Assembly: GCF_030551255.1 (NCBI RefSeq)
Contig: NZ_CP130630.1
Location: 2,771,501-2,835,500, forward strand
Reading direction: 5' to 3'
Length of the DNA stretch: 64,000 nt
DNA from: Streptomyces sp. NL15-2K
GTDB taxonomy: Bacteria; Actinomycetota; Actinomycetes; Streptomycetales; Streptomycetaceae
Shown: positions 41,417 to 52,279 of the stretch, piece after piece
Numbering within the stretch: the first letter of the stretch is position 1
Layout of the letters: every line of letters begins with the position of its first letter
Notes under the pieces: generated by a model
Database searches by the model: none
Told to the model about the DNA's origin: nothing
Seen by the model: the letters and a program-made list of their open reading frames with translations, nothing else
Program-made: the position numbers and the translations under genes

Positions 41417-41439
41417 ACCCTACTGGCGGGGGGTGACAG
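41417..41439 (-). promoter_or_regulatory. uvrC promoter, degenerate RecA-NDp form
   Basis: The minus strand reads CTGTCACCC, 8 bp, then TAGGGT. Spacing and -10 fit TTGTCRGTG-N8-TANNNT, but only five of nine bases match in the upstream half. The -10 lies 7 bp before the ATG. Confidence 0.4.
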
Positions 41440-41636
41440 CGCGGTGAGCCTGTGGACGACGCCGCCGGGTCGGCGGGTTCCCTTCGGCCCCGGGTGCCCA
41501 CGGTCGGCGAGGGAGAATCGCGAGCCTCCTGTGACGGCATATAGACGCGCGCAAGGGATGCGCAGGTCTCTGCGGATACCAAGGGACCAGCCGCCTCGCC
41601 GGGGGGCGGCGGGTCGTCGGTCGGAGGGCTGCGGGT

Positions 41637-41798
41637 ATGCGGCGGATACGGATCGAGAAGCGGCGGCGGTCGGGTCGTACCGGCCGGACCACGGACGACA
41701 CGTTCGCGCTGGACGACCTGCGCGACCCGCGCGATGCCGACATCGTGCGCGCCAAGCGCGCATCGCGGGCACAGCGGGACGAGATCCAGCGCCCCTGA
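41637..41798 (+). CDS. Possible 53-residue basic protein
   Basis: MRRIRIEKRRRSGRTGRTTD then DDTFALDDLRDPRDADIVRA. GGAGGG lies about 8 bp before the ATG, and third codon positions are mostly G or C. Arg makes up about a third of it and no family is recognisable. It could be a remnant of a larger gene. Confidence 0.3.
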   Translation: MRRIRIEKRRRSGRTGRTTDDTFALDDLRDPRDADIVRAKRASRAQRDEIQRP

Positions 41799-42097
41799 GA
41801 GGCACCCGGAGCGTACGCGACGTCACCGAGTCCAGGTTCCCCCGCTTGGACGCATTCCCCGGCGTACAGCCGGGCGGTCACACGTCCGCCTCCGGCCCGC
41901 CCCACGGCAGCCGTCGAGACGGCGACCTCCGTCGTGAGTCGACCGCAGCGAAATCAGTCATCAGTACGGCTCTGTAGGACATCAGGTGTTGTCGGGACTT
42001 GGTCAACACGCTTCAATGCGGGGGAACTCGGGGGCCTGAACGACGGCGTACGGATGTGAAGATCCCTCGGCGCCGGCGCGGTGCCTCCGGCACACCC

Positions 42098-42127
42098 TTG
42101 TGAACGGTCTGACCAGCCGTTGTGAAC
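42098..42127 (+). repeat. TTGTGAAC direct repeats before HTH gene
   Basis: TTGTGAAC at 42098-42105 and 42120-42127, 22 bp apart (two helical turns), 22-51 bp before the ATG at 42149, around the imperfect palindrome GGTCTGACC. Possible autoregulatory site. Confidence 0.35.
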
Positions 42128-42148
42128 CAGTCACAGAAAGGCCCCTGC

Positions 42149-43105
42149 ATGCCGCACGCCCCACAGCACGCGGACGTCGCCACCGTCGCCACCGCGGAAC
42201 TGGACTCGGCCCTGCGCGGCGGACCTTTCCACGTCGCGCTGCGCGCCGCGATCGCCGCCCGCGGACTGCCGCTGCAGCGGGTGCAGCACCATCTGTCGCG
42301 CTACGGGGTCAAGGTCGGCGTCACGAGCCTGAGTTACTGGCAGCAGGGGGCCCGGCGCCCGCAGCGCCCGGAGTCCCTGCGGGCCGTACGCGCGCTGGAG
42401 GAGATCCTCCAGCTGCCCGAGGAGTCACTGATCCGGCTGCTCGCCCGGCCCGACGAGGACCTGGCCGCGCAGCGGCCCGCGGCCCGCTCCTACCGCTCCC
42501 TGGTGGAGGCTTCGGGCGTCCTGGATCGGCTGCTGGCCGAACTGGACTCGCCGCCCGACGGCGGGCTGCACACGCTGGGGCACCACGAGCGGGTGCGGAT
42601 CGGGGCGCGCCGCGAGCTGACGGGGCGCGAGTCGCAGCACATCGTGCGCGCCCACCGGGACGGCGTCGACCGCTTCGTGGCCGTGCACCACGGCGACCCG
42701 GGCTGCGTGCCGCAGCGTATGAGCGTCCACGCCCTGGAGAACTGCCGTACGGGACGGGTCCGTTCGGACGACGCGACCGGGGTACTGGTGGCCGAGCTGC
42801 TCTTCGACACCCGGCTGCGGGCCGGCGACACCTTCCTCTTCCGTTACGGCGTCGAGGACGGCACGGCCGGTGTGTCGCGGGAGTACGTCCGCGGGTTCGG
42901 GCCGGCCGGCGGCCAGTACGCGCTCCAGGTGCGGTTCGACGAGGACGCGCTACCGGTGCGCTGCCACCGTTTCGCCCAGCACTCGGCGGCGGCGCCGCGC
43001 AGCGGCCGGCAGGAACTGGCCCTCACCGGCAGGCATCACTCGGTTCACCTCGTGGAGCCTCGGGTGCGGCCGGGGATCGTGGGGATCGCGTGGGACTGGG
43101 AGTGA
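42149..43105 (+). CDS. Helix-turn-helix DNA-binding protein
   Basis: 318 residues from ATG 42149 (GAAAGG 7 bp before); the frame continues 9 codons upstream to a GTG without a ribosome-binding site. Residues about 35-90 resemble an XRE-like domain (GLPLQRVQHHLSRYGVKVGVTSLSYWQQGARRPQRPESL). The C-terminal 200 residues hold no motif I recognise but are beta-rich. Such proteins recur in Streptomyces without known function. Monocistronic. Confidence 0.75.
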   Translation: MPHAPQHADVATVATAELDSALRGGPFHVALRAAIAARGLPLQRVQHHLSRYGVKVGVTSLSYWQQGARRPQRPESLRAVRALEEILQLPEESLIRLLARPDEDLAAQRPAARSYRSLVEASGVLDRLLAELDSPPDGGLHTLGHHERVRIGARRELTGRESQHIVRAHRDGVDRFVAVHHGDPGCVPQRMSVHALENCRTGRVRSDDATGVLVAELLFDTRLRAGDTFLFRYGVEDGTAGVSREYVRGFGPAGGQYALQVRFDEDALPVRCHRFAQHSAAAPRSGRQELALTGRHHSVHLVEPRVRPGIVGIAWDWE

Positions 43106-43147
43106 GGCGCAGGCCGTGAGCTCGGCCCGCGCGCTCCTTTGGTATCT

Positions 43148-43177
43148 GACGTAAACGCTTGCGCAAGCGTTTACGTC
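43148..43177. promoter_or_regulatory. 30-bp perfect palindrome, LacI-family operator
   Basis: Each 15-bp arm reads GACGTAAACGCTTGC; the centre AACGCTTGC-GCAAGCGTT is a LacI/GalR-type operator core with the central CG-rich step those proteins recognise. It lies 100 bp before the lacI-type start, so autoregulation with the sugar kinase is likely. Confidence 0.75.
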
Positions 43178-43202
43178 CGCCGTCGCATGCGGTACGTTCC
43201 CC

Positions 43203-43255
43203 GTGCCTTGCCCTGCTGTGCCATGCCGTGCCGCGCCGTGCCGCGCCGTGCCGTT
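43203..43255 (+). repeat. TGCCG-type tandem repeat in the lacI leader
   Basis: Repeating units of TGCCGCGCCG and variants (GTGCC, TGCCATGCCG) between the operator and the regulator start; two exact 10-bp copies and several diverged ones. Confidence 0.5.
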
Positions 43256-43276
43256 TCGTTCCGGGAGGTGGACTCC

Positions 43277-44344
43277 ATGCCGACCATGGCCGACGTCGCA
43301 CGCAGCGCCGGTGTGTCCGTGGCGACCGTCTCGCACGTACTGAACGACACCCGGCCGGTGCTGCCCCACACCCGCCAGGCCGTGCTGGACGCCATCGACG
43401 AGCTCGGCTACACACCCAACACCCTCGCCCGCTCGCTGGTGACCTCCCGGACGCGGTCCATCGGCCTCGCGGTGTCGGCGATCAGCAACCCGTACTTCAC
43501 GGAGATCCTCCAGGGAGTCGAGGCCAGTGCCCTGGAGCACGGCTACAGCCTGCTCATCGCGGATCCGCACGACGATCCGGAGCACGAGCGCAAGGTCGTC
43601 CAGCTCCTGCACGAACGACGGGTGGACGGCATGATCGTCGCCCCCTCCGCGGATCCGCGCGAGCTCGTCGCCTACCTGGGGCGTCACGACGTACCGACCG
43701 TGTTCCTCGACCGGCTGCTCGACTTGCCCAAAGACGGCGTGGCGCGCTTCGACCAGGTCTGTGCCGACAGCGCCGAACCGACGGCCCAGTTGGTCACCCA
43801 CCTCGCCGGACTCGGCCACCGGCGGATCGCCCTGGTCGCGGGCCGGCCGGGGCTGAGCACGACCAGGGAGCGGATCACCGGGTACCGGCACGGCCTGGCC
43901 GCCGCCGGGCTCGCCTACGACGAGCGGCTCGTCGTGCACGGGGACTCCGAGGTGGCCGGGGCCGAACGCGCCACCGCGGCCCTGCTGTCCCTCGCCGCGC
44001 CGCCCACCGGGCTCGTCACGGCCAACAACGCGATGACCATCGGGGCTCTGCGCGCGCTGCGCGTCCGTGGCCTGTCGGTACCCGACGACATCGCGCTGTG
44101 CTGCTTCGACGACTTCGCCTGGGCGGACCTGTTCGCTCCCCGGCTCACCGCGATCGCCCAGCCCAGCAAGGACCTGGGCGCCCAGGCGGTCCGGCTGCTC
44201 CTGGACCGCCTCGCCGCACCGGACCGGCCCGCCCGGACCGTGCGGCTCGCCTGCACCTTCGTCCACCGCACCTCGTGCGGCTGCCCCGCCGAGCCGGAGC
44301 ACGCCGCGCAGCCCCAGCAGTCCGAGAAAGGAACCGTCTCGTGA
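43277..44344 (+). CDS. LacI-family transcriptional regulator
   Basis: 355 residues from ATG 43277, with GGGAGGTG 6 bp before it. LacI HTH: MADVARSAGVSVATVSHVLNDTRPV plus hinge LGYTPNTLARSL. The periplasmic-binding-protein-like core (RTRSIGLAVSAISNPYF ...) binds an effector sugar. The C-terminus has an unusual Cys pair (RTSCGCP). Its stop overlaps the sugar-kinase GTG, so it probably controls that kinase through the upstream 30-bp palindrome. Confidence 0.94.
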   Translation: MPTMADVARSAGVSVATVSHVLNDTRPVLPHTRQAVLDAIDELGYTPNTLARSLVTSRTRSIGLAVSAISNPYFTEILQGVEASALEHGYSLLIADPHDDPEHERKVVQLLHERRVDGMIVAPSADPRELVAYLGRHDVPTVFLDRLLDLPKDGVARFDQVCADSAEPTAQLVTHLAGLGHRRIALVAGRPGLSTTRERITGYRHGLAAAGLAYDERLVVHGDSEVAGAERATAALLSLAAPPTGLVTANNAMTIGALRALRVRGLSVPDDIALCCFDDFAWADLFAPRLTAIAQPSKDLGAQAVRLLLDRLAAPDRPARTVRLACTFVHRTSCGCPAEPEHAAQPQQSEKGTVS

Positions 44345-45246
44345 TCGTCGTCGCCGGTGAGGCCCTGATCGACCTGGTACCGCAGGGCACGGGCGCCCTC
44401 GCGGACCTGAAGCCGGCGCTCGGCGGCGGCCCCTACAACACGGCCGTCGCCCTCGGCCGCCTCGGCTCCCCCACGGCCTTCTGCTCCCGCGTCTCGTACG
44501 ACGCCTTCGGTGAAGCCCTGCTGGACAGGCTGCGGGAGGCCGGCGTCGACGTGTCGGCCGTAGAGCGCGGCACGGAGCCGACCACCCTCGCGGTCGCCAC
44601 GATCGACGCGCATGGCTCGGCCGCCTACTCCTTCTACGTCGACGGCACCGCCGACCGGCTGTTCACGGCACCCGCCGGGCTGCCCGCGGGGACGCGGGCG
44701 GTGTCCTTCGGCACCTGCTCGCTGGTCCTTGAGCCGGGCGCGACCGCCTACGAAGAGCTGCTGCGGGGCGCGGCCGCGCGCGGCGTGTTCACCACACTCG
44801 ACCCGAACATCCGGGTGGGGCTGATCCCCGACGCGGACGCCTACCGGGCCCGGTTCAAGAGCTGGCTGCCGTCGGTGTCGCTGCTCAAGCTCTCGGAGGA
44901 GGACGCGCGGTGGCTGGGCGGCACCCCGCACGAGTGGCTGGCCGCCGGCCCCGCGGCCGTCGTGATCACGCAGGGCGGCGACGGCCTGACCGCCTTCACC
45001 CGGGACGGTGCGGTGTACTCCGTGCCGGGCGAGAAGGTCGACGTCGTGGACACGATCGGGGCCGGCGACACCGTGAACGCGGCTCTGCTGCACGGACTCT
45101 CCGACCGGGATGCCCTGTCCCCGCAGGCTCTCGGGGGTCTGGGCGCCGACGGTTGGACCCGGCTGCTGCGGCTGGCCGCGCGCGCGGCGGCGATCACGTG
45201 CTCGCGGGCAGGGGCCGAGCCTCCCTGCGCGGCGGAACTGGCCTGA
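44341..45246 (+). CDS. PfkB-family carbohydrate kinase (fructokinase-like)
   Basis: 301 residues from GTG 44341. PfkB signature 1 region GGGPYNTAVALGRLG and signature 2 DTIGAGDTVNAALLHGL, with the catalytic Asp in GAGD. The short lid and AxGGGPYN start fit fructokinase or a related sugar kinase. Coupled to the LacI regulator, so it probably phosphorylates the sugar that inactivates it. No transporter gene is adjacent. Confidence 0.9.
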   Translation: MIVVAGEALIDLVPQGTGALADLKPALGGGPYNTAVALGRLGSPTAFCSRVSYDAFGEALLDRLREAGVDVSAVERGTEPTTLAVATIDAHGSAAYSFYVDGTADRLFTAPAGLPAGTRAVSFGTCSLVLEPGATAYEELLRGAAARGVFTTLDPNIRVGLIPDADAYRARFKSWLPSVSLLKLSEEDARWLGGTPHEWLAAGPAAVVITQGGDGLTAFTRDGAVYSVPGEKVDVVDTIGAGDTVNAALLHGLSDRDALSPQALGGLGADGWTRLLRLAARAAAITCSRAGAEPPCAAELA

Positions 45247-45515
45247 GCGCCCGGGACGCCCGGTGTACGGTTGCTCGGCCCGCGGCGGCGGAGCCGACGG
45301 CGAGCCGCGGCCGCAGTTCGGCGATGCGGCACTCCAGGCGCTCCTCGATCCACGGCATGGCCGCGTCGGACAGCACATGGTCACGATGGCACAACCGCAC
45401 ATGCACGCCAGACGCGCGCAAGGGGTGACCTGGGCCGCTGCGGGCTGCATGTGTTCAGCCAGCGGTCCGGGCCGACCCCTTGCGTGGTTCGCGAGTTGCC
45501 CCTCCGGCCTGTGGG

Positions 45516-48545
<3,030 letters not shown>

Positions 48546-48601
48546 GCCGGTCCGCACCTTTCTTGAGAGAAGTGACAGGGGCGAGGCCCCCGTGCTTTCT
48601 C

Positions 48602-48624
48602 AGACTAGGGGGAGCCACTGACAA
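48602..48624 (-). promoter_or_regulatory. uvrA promoter, RecA-NDp (PafBC/ClpR-type)
   Basis: The minus strand reads TTGTCAGTG, 8 bp, then TAGTCT, a full match to the TTGTCRGTG-N8-TANNNT consensus. TSS would lie near 48595, giving a leader of about 50 nt. Confidence 0.8.
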
Positions 48625-48756
48625 CGCCGGTCGGATTCCCCGGAGGCATAACAATCCCCGGCCATCCAGCATGCCCGACGCCACGCCCGACCCTATAGCA
48701 CGCACATTCGATTTACGGCACCTGTTCACCACCTTCACCCAAAGGTGTGGCGGGTC

Positions 48757-48762
48757 TAGGGT
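48757..48762 (+). promoter_or_regulatory. -10 box, leaderless isomerase-family mRNA
   Basis: TAGGGT followed by 7 bp and ATG at 48770, with no Shine-Dalgarno. Confidence 0.5.
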
Positions 48763-48769
48763 CAGCACC

Positions 48770-49456
48770 ATGATTGATCACGCTCATGACCTGGCGTCTG
48801 TACGCGATGCGACCGAGCGGCTGCTCACCGCAGCCGCAAAATTGGACAACGCGTCCGTGTCCGTGCCGTCACGGCTGCCGGGCTGGACCCGCGGCCATGT
48901 CATGGCCCACCTCGCCCGGAACGCCGACGCCCTCGTGAACGTCCTGGAGGGGCGTCCGATGTACGCCTCAGCCGAGGCCCGGGACGCCGACATCGAGCGG
49001 GACGCCCCGCGCCCCCTCGACGTCCAGCTCGCCGACCTGCGGGACAGCGCGGCGCGCTTCCAGGAGGCCGGGGCCGCGCCGGCGGACTGGTCGCGCACGG
49101 TGGAGCTGCGGGGCGGGGTCACCGACTCGGCGTCCCGGGTGCCGTTCCGGCGGTGGGCCGAGGTGGAGCTCCATCATGTGGATCTCGGGATCGGGTACGA
49201 GCTGGAGGATCTTCCCGCCGATTTCGTGGAGCGGGAGATCGACTTCCTGACCGAGCGCTTCAGCGGCCACCCCGACGTGGTGGCCACCCACCTCACGGAC
49301 GGCATGCGCGCGTGGGGCACGGGCCGCGAGGCGAGCACACCCGAGGTCACCGTCACGGGCACCGGACCCGAGCTGCTCGGCTGGCTCGCCGGACGCCGTG
49401 ACGGCTCCGGGCTGACGGTGCGTGGCGGCGCCCTGCCCGCACTCCCTCCGCTGTAG
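48770..49456 (+). CDS. Mycothiol-dependent maleylpyruvate isomerase-family protein
   Basis: 228 residues. DinB-like four-helix metal site: LPGWTRGHVMAHLARNADAL supplies one His and VPFRRWAEVELHHVDLGIGY supplies Glu and His, matching the MDMPI N-terminal family. A C-terminal SCP2-like segment (ELLGWLAGRRDGSGLTV) follows. The family uses mycothiol for isomerisation, but most members have no known substrate. The downstream MBL gene has its own -10 box. Start ATG 48770. Confidence 0.88.
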   Translation: MIDHAHDLASVRDATERLLTAAAKLDNASVSVPSRLPGWTRGHVMAHLARNADALVNVLEGRPMYASAEARDADIERDAPRPLDVQLADLRDSAARFQEAGAAPADWSRTVELRGGVTDSASRVPFRRWAEVELHHVDLGIGYELEDLPADFVEREIDFLTERFSGHPDVVATHLTDGMRAWGTGREASTPEVTVTGTGPELLGWLAGRRDGSGLTVRGGALPALPPL

Positions 49457-49488
49457 CACCGTGACGTCTCCGGGCCGCTCCCCCGCTA

Positions 49489-49494
49489 TAGGCT
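49489..49494 (+). promoter_or_regulatory. -10 box, leaderless MBL mRNA
   Basis: TAGGCT followed by 7 bp and ATG at 49502; same arrangement as the gene before it. Confidence 0.5.
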
Positions 49495-49501
49495 GGCGGC
49501 C

Positions 49502-50158
49502 ATGACGTACAGCGGCCAGGTGACGGTCGGCGGCCCTGCCGACGTGCACGAGCTCAAGGACCTGATGATCACGAAGATCGCGGTCGGCCCGATGAACAAC
49601 AACGCCTATCTGCTGCGCTGCCGGGCCACCGACGAGCAGTTGCTGATCGACGCGGCCAACGACGCCGACACCCTGCTGGGCACGATCGGCGACGACGGAA
49701 TCGCGTCGGTGGTCACCACGCACCAGCACGGCGATCACTGGCAGGCGCTCGCCGAGGTCGTCGCGGCCACCGGCGCCCGCACCTACGCGGGACGGGACGA
49801 CGCCGAGGGCATCCCGGTGCCGACCGACGTCCTCGTCGACGACGGCGACACCATCCACGTGGGGCGCGTGGAACTCACCGCGCGCCATCTGGTCGGGCAC
49901 ACGCCGGGCTCGATCGCCCTCGTCTACGACGACCCGCACGGGCACCCCCATGTGTTCACCGGCGACTGCCTCTTCCCGGGCGGCGTGGGCAACACCCGCA
50001 AGGACCCGAAGGCCTTCGCCAGCCTGATCCGCGACGTCGAGACGAAGATCTTCGACGTGCTACCGGACGAGACCTGGGTCTACCCGGGGCACGGCAACGA
50101 CACCACACTCGGCGCGGAGCGACCGCATCTGCCGGAGTGGCACGCGCGCGGGTGGTGA
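49502..50158 (+). CDS. MBL-fold hydrolase (glyoxalase II-like)
   Basis: 218 residues. Zinc ligands are intact: HQHGDHW, the single His in LVGHTPGS, the Asp in FTGDCLFPGG and the His in VYPGHGNDTT. The PGHGxxT end is characteristic of glyoxalase II and related thiolester hydrolases. In a mycothiol-using organism it may act on mycothiol conjugates, an inference. It lies 45 bp after the isomerase-family gene. Confidence 0.9.
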   Translation: MTYSGQVTVGGPADVHELKDLMITKIAVGPMNNNAYLLRCRATDEQLLIDAANDADTLLGTIGDDGIASVVTTHQHGDHWQALAEVVAATGARTYAGRDDAEGIPVPTDVLVDDGDTIHVGRVELTARHLVGHTPGSIALVYDDPHGHPHVFTGDCLFPGGVGNTRKDPKAFASLIRDVETKIFDVLPDETWVYPGHGNDTTLGAERPHLPEWHARGW

Positions 50159-50480
50159 GCATCGGCATGCGGGCGCGCGCGTGCTGAGTGCACGCCCCGC
50201 GTCAGCGCCGCCCACGCGCCCCGTGTGAATCGTTCACACACGCCGGTGTGCCGCGCACGCTCCCCCCGCACATGGTTGCGCAGTCAACTGGAAGCAGCCC
50301 CGCACAGGATGACGGCTCCTGCGCGGTATGGGCCGCCGGTCTCCCGATCCCCGCCCTCGGCCGGCGGCCCCGGCGACGCGTACGGGAAGTGTTCACAAGA
50401 ATGCAACACCCGTTCCCACTATCCGGACAATTCCCGGTGTGACCTGGACAAACGGGCTAGCAGGCTGTCAATCTCCCGCC
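50159..50480. other. Intergenic region before amino-acid ABC operon
   Basis: 322 bp without a gene. It contains a perfect GTGTGAA-TCG-TTCACAC palindrome at 50223-50239 and a TTCACAA half-site near 50394-50400. No clear ribosome-binding site precedes the substrate-binding protein ATG. Confidence 0.5.
50223..50239. promoter_or_regulatory. 7-3-7 inverted repeat, candidate operator
   Basis: GTGTGAA-TCG-TTCACAC, 242 bp upstream of the ABC operon start. It resembles a Rex site (TGTGAA-N4-TTCACA) but the centre is one base short. Confidence 0.35.
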
Positions 50481-51365
50481 ATGCATCCTGCCCCGCGCGC
50501 GCTGCGCCGCACCGTCGCCGCCGCGACCATCGCCCTGCTCGCCACCGCCGTCGGCTGTGCCCCGCAGCCGGAGGAGAAGGCGGCCGACTCGCCTTCGGGA
50601 TCGGCCGGGACCACCTGCGCCAAGGGCAAGTTGGGCACGAAGACCTCCGGCAAGCTGACCGTCGCCACCGACGAGCCCGCGTACGAGCCGTGGTTCAAGG
50701 ACGACAAGCCCGCGAACGGTGAGGGCTTCGAGTCGGCGGTCGCGTACGCCGTGGCGAAGCAGCTCGGCTACGACAAGAGCGCCGTCGTCTGGCAGAGCGT
50801 CCCCTTCAACAAGGCCTTCGCGCCCGGCGAGAAGACGTTCGACTTCGACATCAACCAGGTGTCCATCAGCGACGAGCGCAAGAAGGCCGTGGACTTCTCC
50901 TCCGGCTACTACGACGTGCGCCAGGCCGTCATCGCGCTGAAGGACTCCAAGGCCGCGAAGGCGAAGAGCATCGCGGACCTGAAGGACGTCAAGCTGGGCG
51001 CCCAGGTCGGCACCACGAGCCTGAACTACATCAACGACGTGGTGCGGCCGAAGCAGCAGGCCGCCGCGTACGCCAAGAACGACCAGGCCAAGTCGGCGCT
51101 GCAGAACGGCCAGGTCGACGCCATCGTCGTGGACCTGCCGACCGCCTTCTACATCACCTCGGCCGAGGTGACGGATGCGAAGATCGTGGGGCAGTTCGAG
51201 AACCAGGGCGGCACGCCGGAGCAGTTCGGGCTCGTCCTCGACAAGGGCAGCGCACTCACCTCGTGCGTGACGGACGCCGTGGACGCGCTGCGCGAGGACG
51301 GCACGCTGGCGAAGCTGGAGCAGCAGTGGCTGTCCGACGCCGTCGACGCCCCGGTGCTCAAGTGA
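50481..51365 (+). CDS. Polar amino-acid ABC transporter substrate-binding lipoprotein
   Basis: 294 residues. Lipoprotein signal: basic start, hydrophobic AAATIALLATAVGC with lipobox AVGC (Cys26). The mature part has the family-3 solute-binding fold: KLTVATDEPAYEPWF, FDFDINQVSISDERKKAVDFS and LGAQVGTTSLNYI. It captures an amino acid outside the membrane for the permease and ATPase that follow. The stop overlaps the permease GTG. Confidence 0.92.
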   Translation: MHPAPRALRRTVAAATIALLATAVGCAPQPEEKAADSPSGSAGTTCAKGKLGTKTSGKLTVATDEPAYEPWFKDDKPANGEGFESAVAYAVAKQLGYDKSAVVWQSVPFNKAFAPGEKTFDFDINQVSISDERKKAVDFSSGYYDVRQAVIALKDSKAAKAKSIADLKDVKLGAQVGTTSLNYINDVVRPKQQAAAYAKNDQAKSALQNGQVDAIVVDLPTAFYITSAEVTDAKIVGQFENQGGTPEQFGLVLDKGSALTSCVTDAVDALREDGTLAKLEQQWLSDAVDAPVLK

Positions 51366-52279
51366 CGGTCACGAAGGAGGAGTCCGGCCAGGAGGGCGCG
51401 GACGACAACGGTGGCATGACCGGCGGGGGCGACGGATACGTCCCGTCGCAGCGGCGGATCGAACGGGAAGCCCATAAGCGCGCCCGCTCCCGTCGTGCCA
51501 CGGCGATCGCCGCGCTGTCGACCCTGGTCACGGGCGTCGTCCTCTATGTGGTCGTCGTCAACGCGCCCGGGTGGCCGCGCACCAAGGAGACGTTCTTCGA
51601 CTGGGGCTACGCGCGCGAGGCGCTCCCCAAGGTTCTCGAAGGGCTCTGGCTCAACGTCCGGCTGCTGCTGATCTGCGGCGCCGCCGTGCTGGTCCTCGGG
51701 ATGCTCATCGCCGTCGCCCGCACCCTGCGCGGCCCGGTGTTCTTCCCGTTGCGGGTGCTGGCCGCCGCGTACACCGACTTTTTCCGGGGCCTGCCGCTGA
51801 TCATCAATCTGATGATCGTGGTCCTCGGTGTCCCCGCGCTACGGCTGCAGGGCGTGACCGTCGACCCGGTGCTGCTGGGCGGTACGGCGCTGACGCTGAC
51901 CTACTCGGCGTACGTCGCCGAGGTGTTCCGCGCCGGCATCGAGTCCGTGCACCCCTCGCAGCGCGCCGCGGCCCGCTCGCTCGGTCTGAACAACCGGCAG
52001 GCGTTGCGGTACGTCGTCCTGCCGCAGGCCGTGCGCCGCCAGGTGCCGCCTCTGCTGAACGACCTGGTGTCCCTCCAGAAGGACACCGGGCTCGTGTCGA
52101 TCGGCGGCGCGATCGACGCCGTACGGGCCGCCGACATCATCGTGGGCCGCAGCCTCAACTACACGCCGTACATCGTCGCGGGCCTGGTCTTCGTGGCCCT
52201 GACCATCCCGATGACCCGGTTCACCGACTGGGTGACGGCCCGGATGGACCGTCAGCGGGCCCAGGGAGGAGCACTGTGA
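51362..52279 (+). CDS. Polar amino-acid ABC transporter permease
   Basis: 305 residues. An N-terminal cytoplasmic stretch of about 45 residues is followed by five or six helices of the His/Glu/Gln/Arg permease type. The EAA loop reads RAAARSLGLNNRQALRYVVLPQAVRRQVPPL. A single permease suggests a homodimer. GTG start overlaps the previous stop, and its stop overlaps the ATPase start. Confidence 0.93.
   Translation: MTVTKEESGQEGADDNGGMTGGGDGYVPSQRRIEREAHKRARSRRATAIAALSTLVTGVVLYVVVVNAPGWPRTKETFFDWGYAREALPKVLEGLWLNVRLLLICGAAVLVLGMLIAVARTLRGPVFFPLRVLAAAYTDFFRGLPLIINLMIVVLGVPALRLQGVTVDPVLLGGTALTLTYSAYVAEVFRAGIESVHPSQRAAARSLGLNNRQALRYVVLPQAVRRQVPPLLNDLVSLQKDTGLVSIGGAIDAVRAADIIVGRSLNYTPYIVAGLVFVALTIPMTRFTDWVTARMDRQRAQGGAL

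Larger units (their letters stand above)
41410..42148. other. Intergenic region between uvrC and the HTH gene
   Basis: 739 bp. The first 30 bp hold the uvrC promoter. A 53-codon frame at 41637-41798 is the only plausible gene. The rest has no feature I can support apart from two TTGTGAAC repeats before the HTH gene. It lacks strong hairpins. Confidence 0.5.

Noticed and set aside
45194..45421. 75-codon minus-strand frame between the sugar kinase and uvrA
   Set aside because: Overlaps the kinase 3' end, lacks a ribosome-binding site and homology; not supportable.
50223..50239. Rex operator
   Set aside because: Centre is N3, not N4, so it is listed only as a palindrome.
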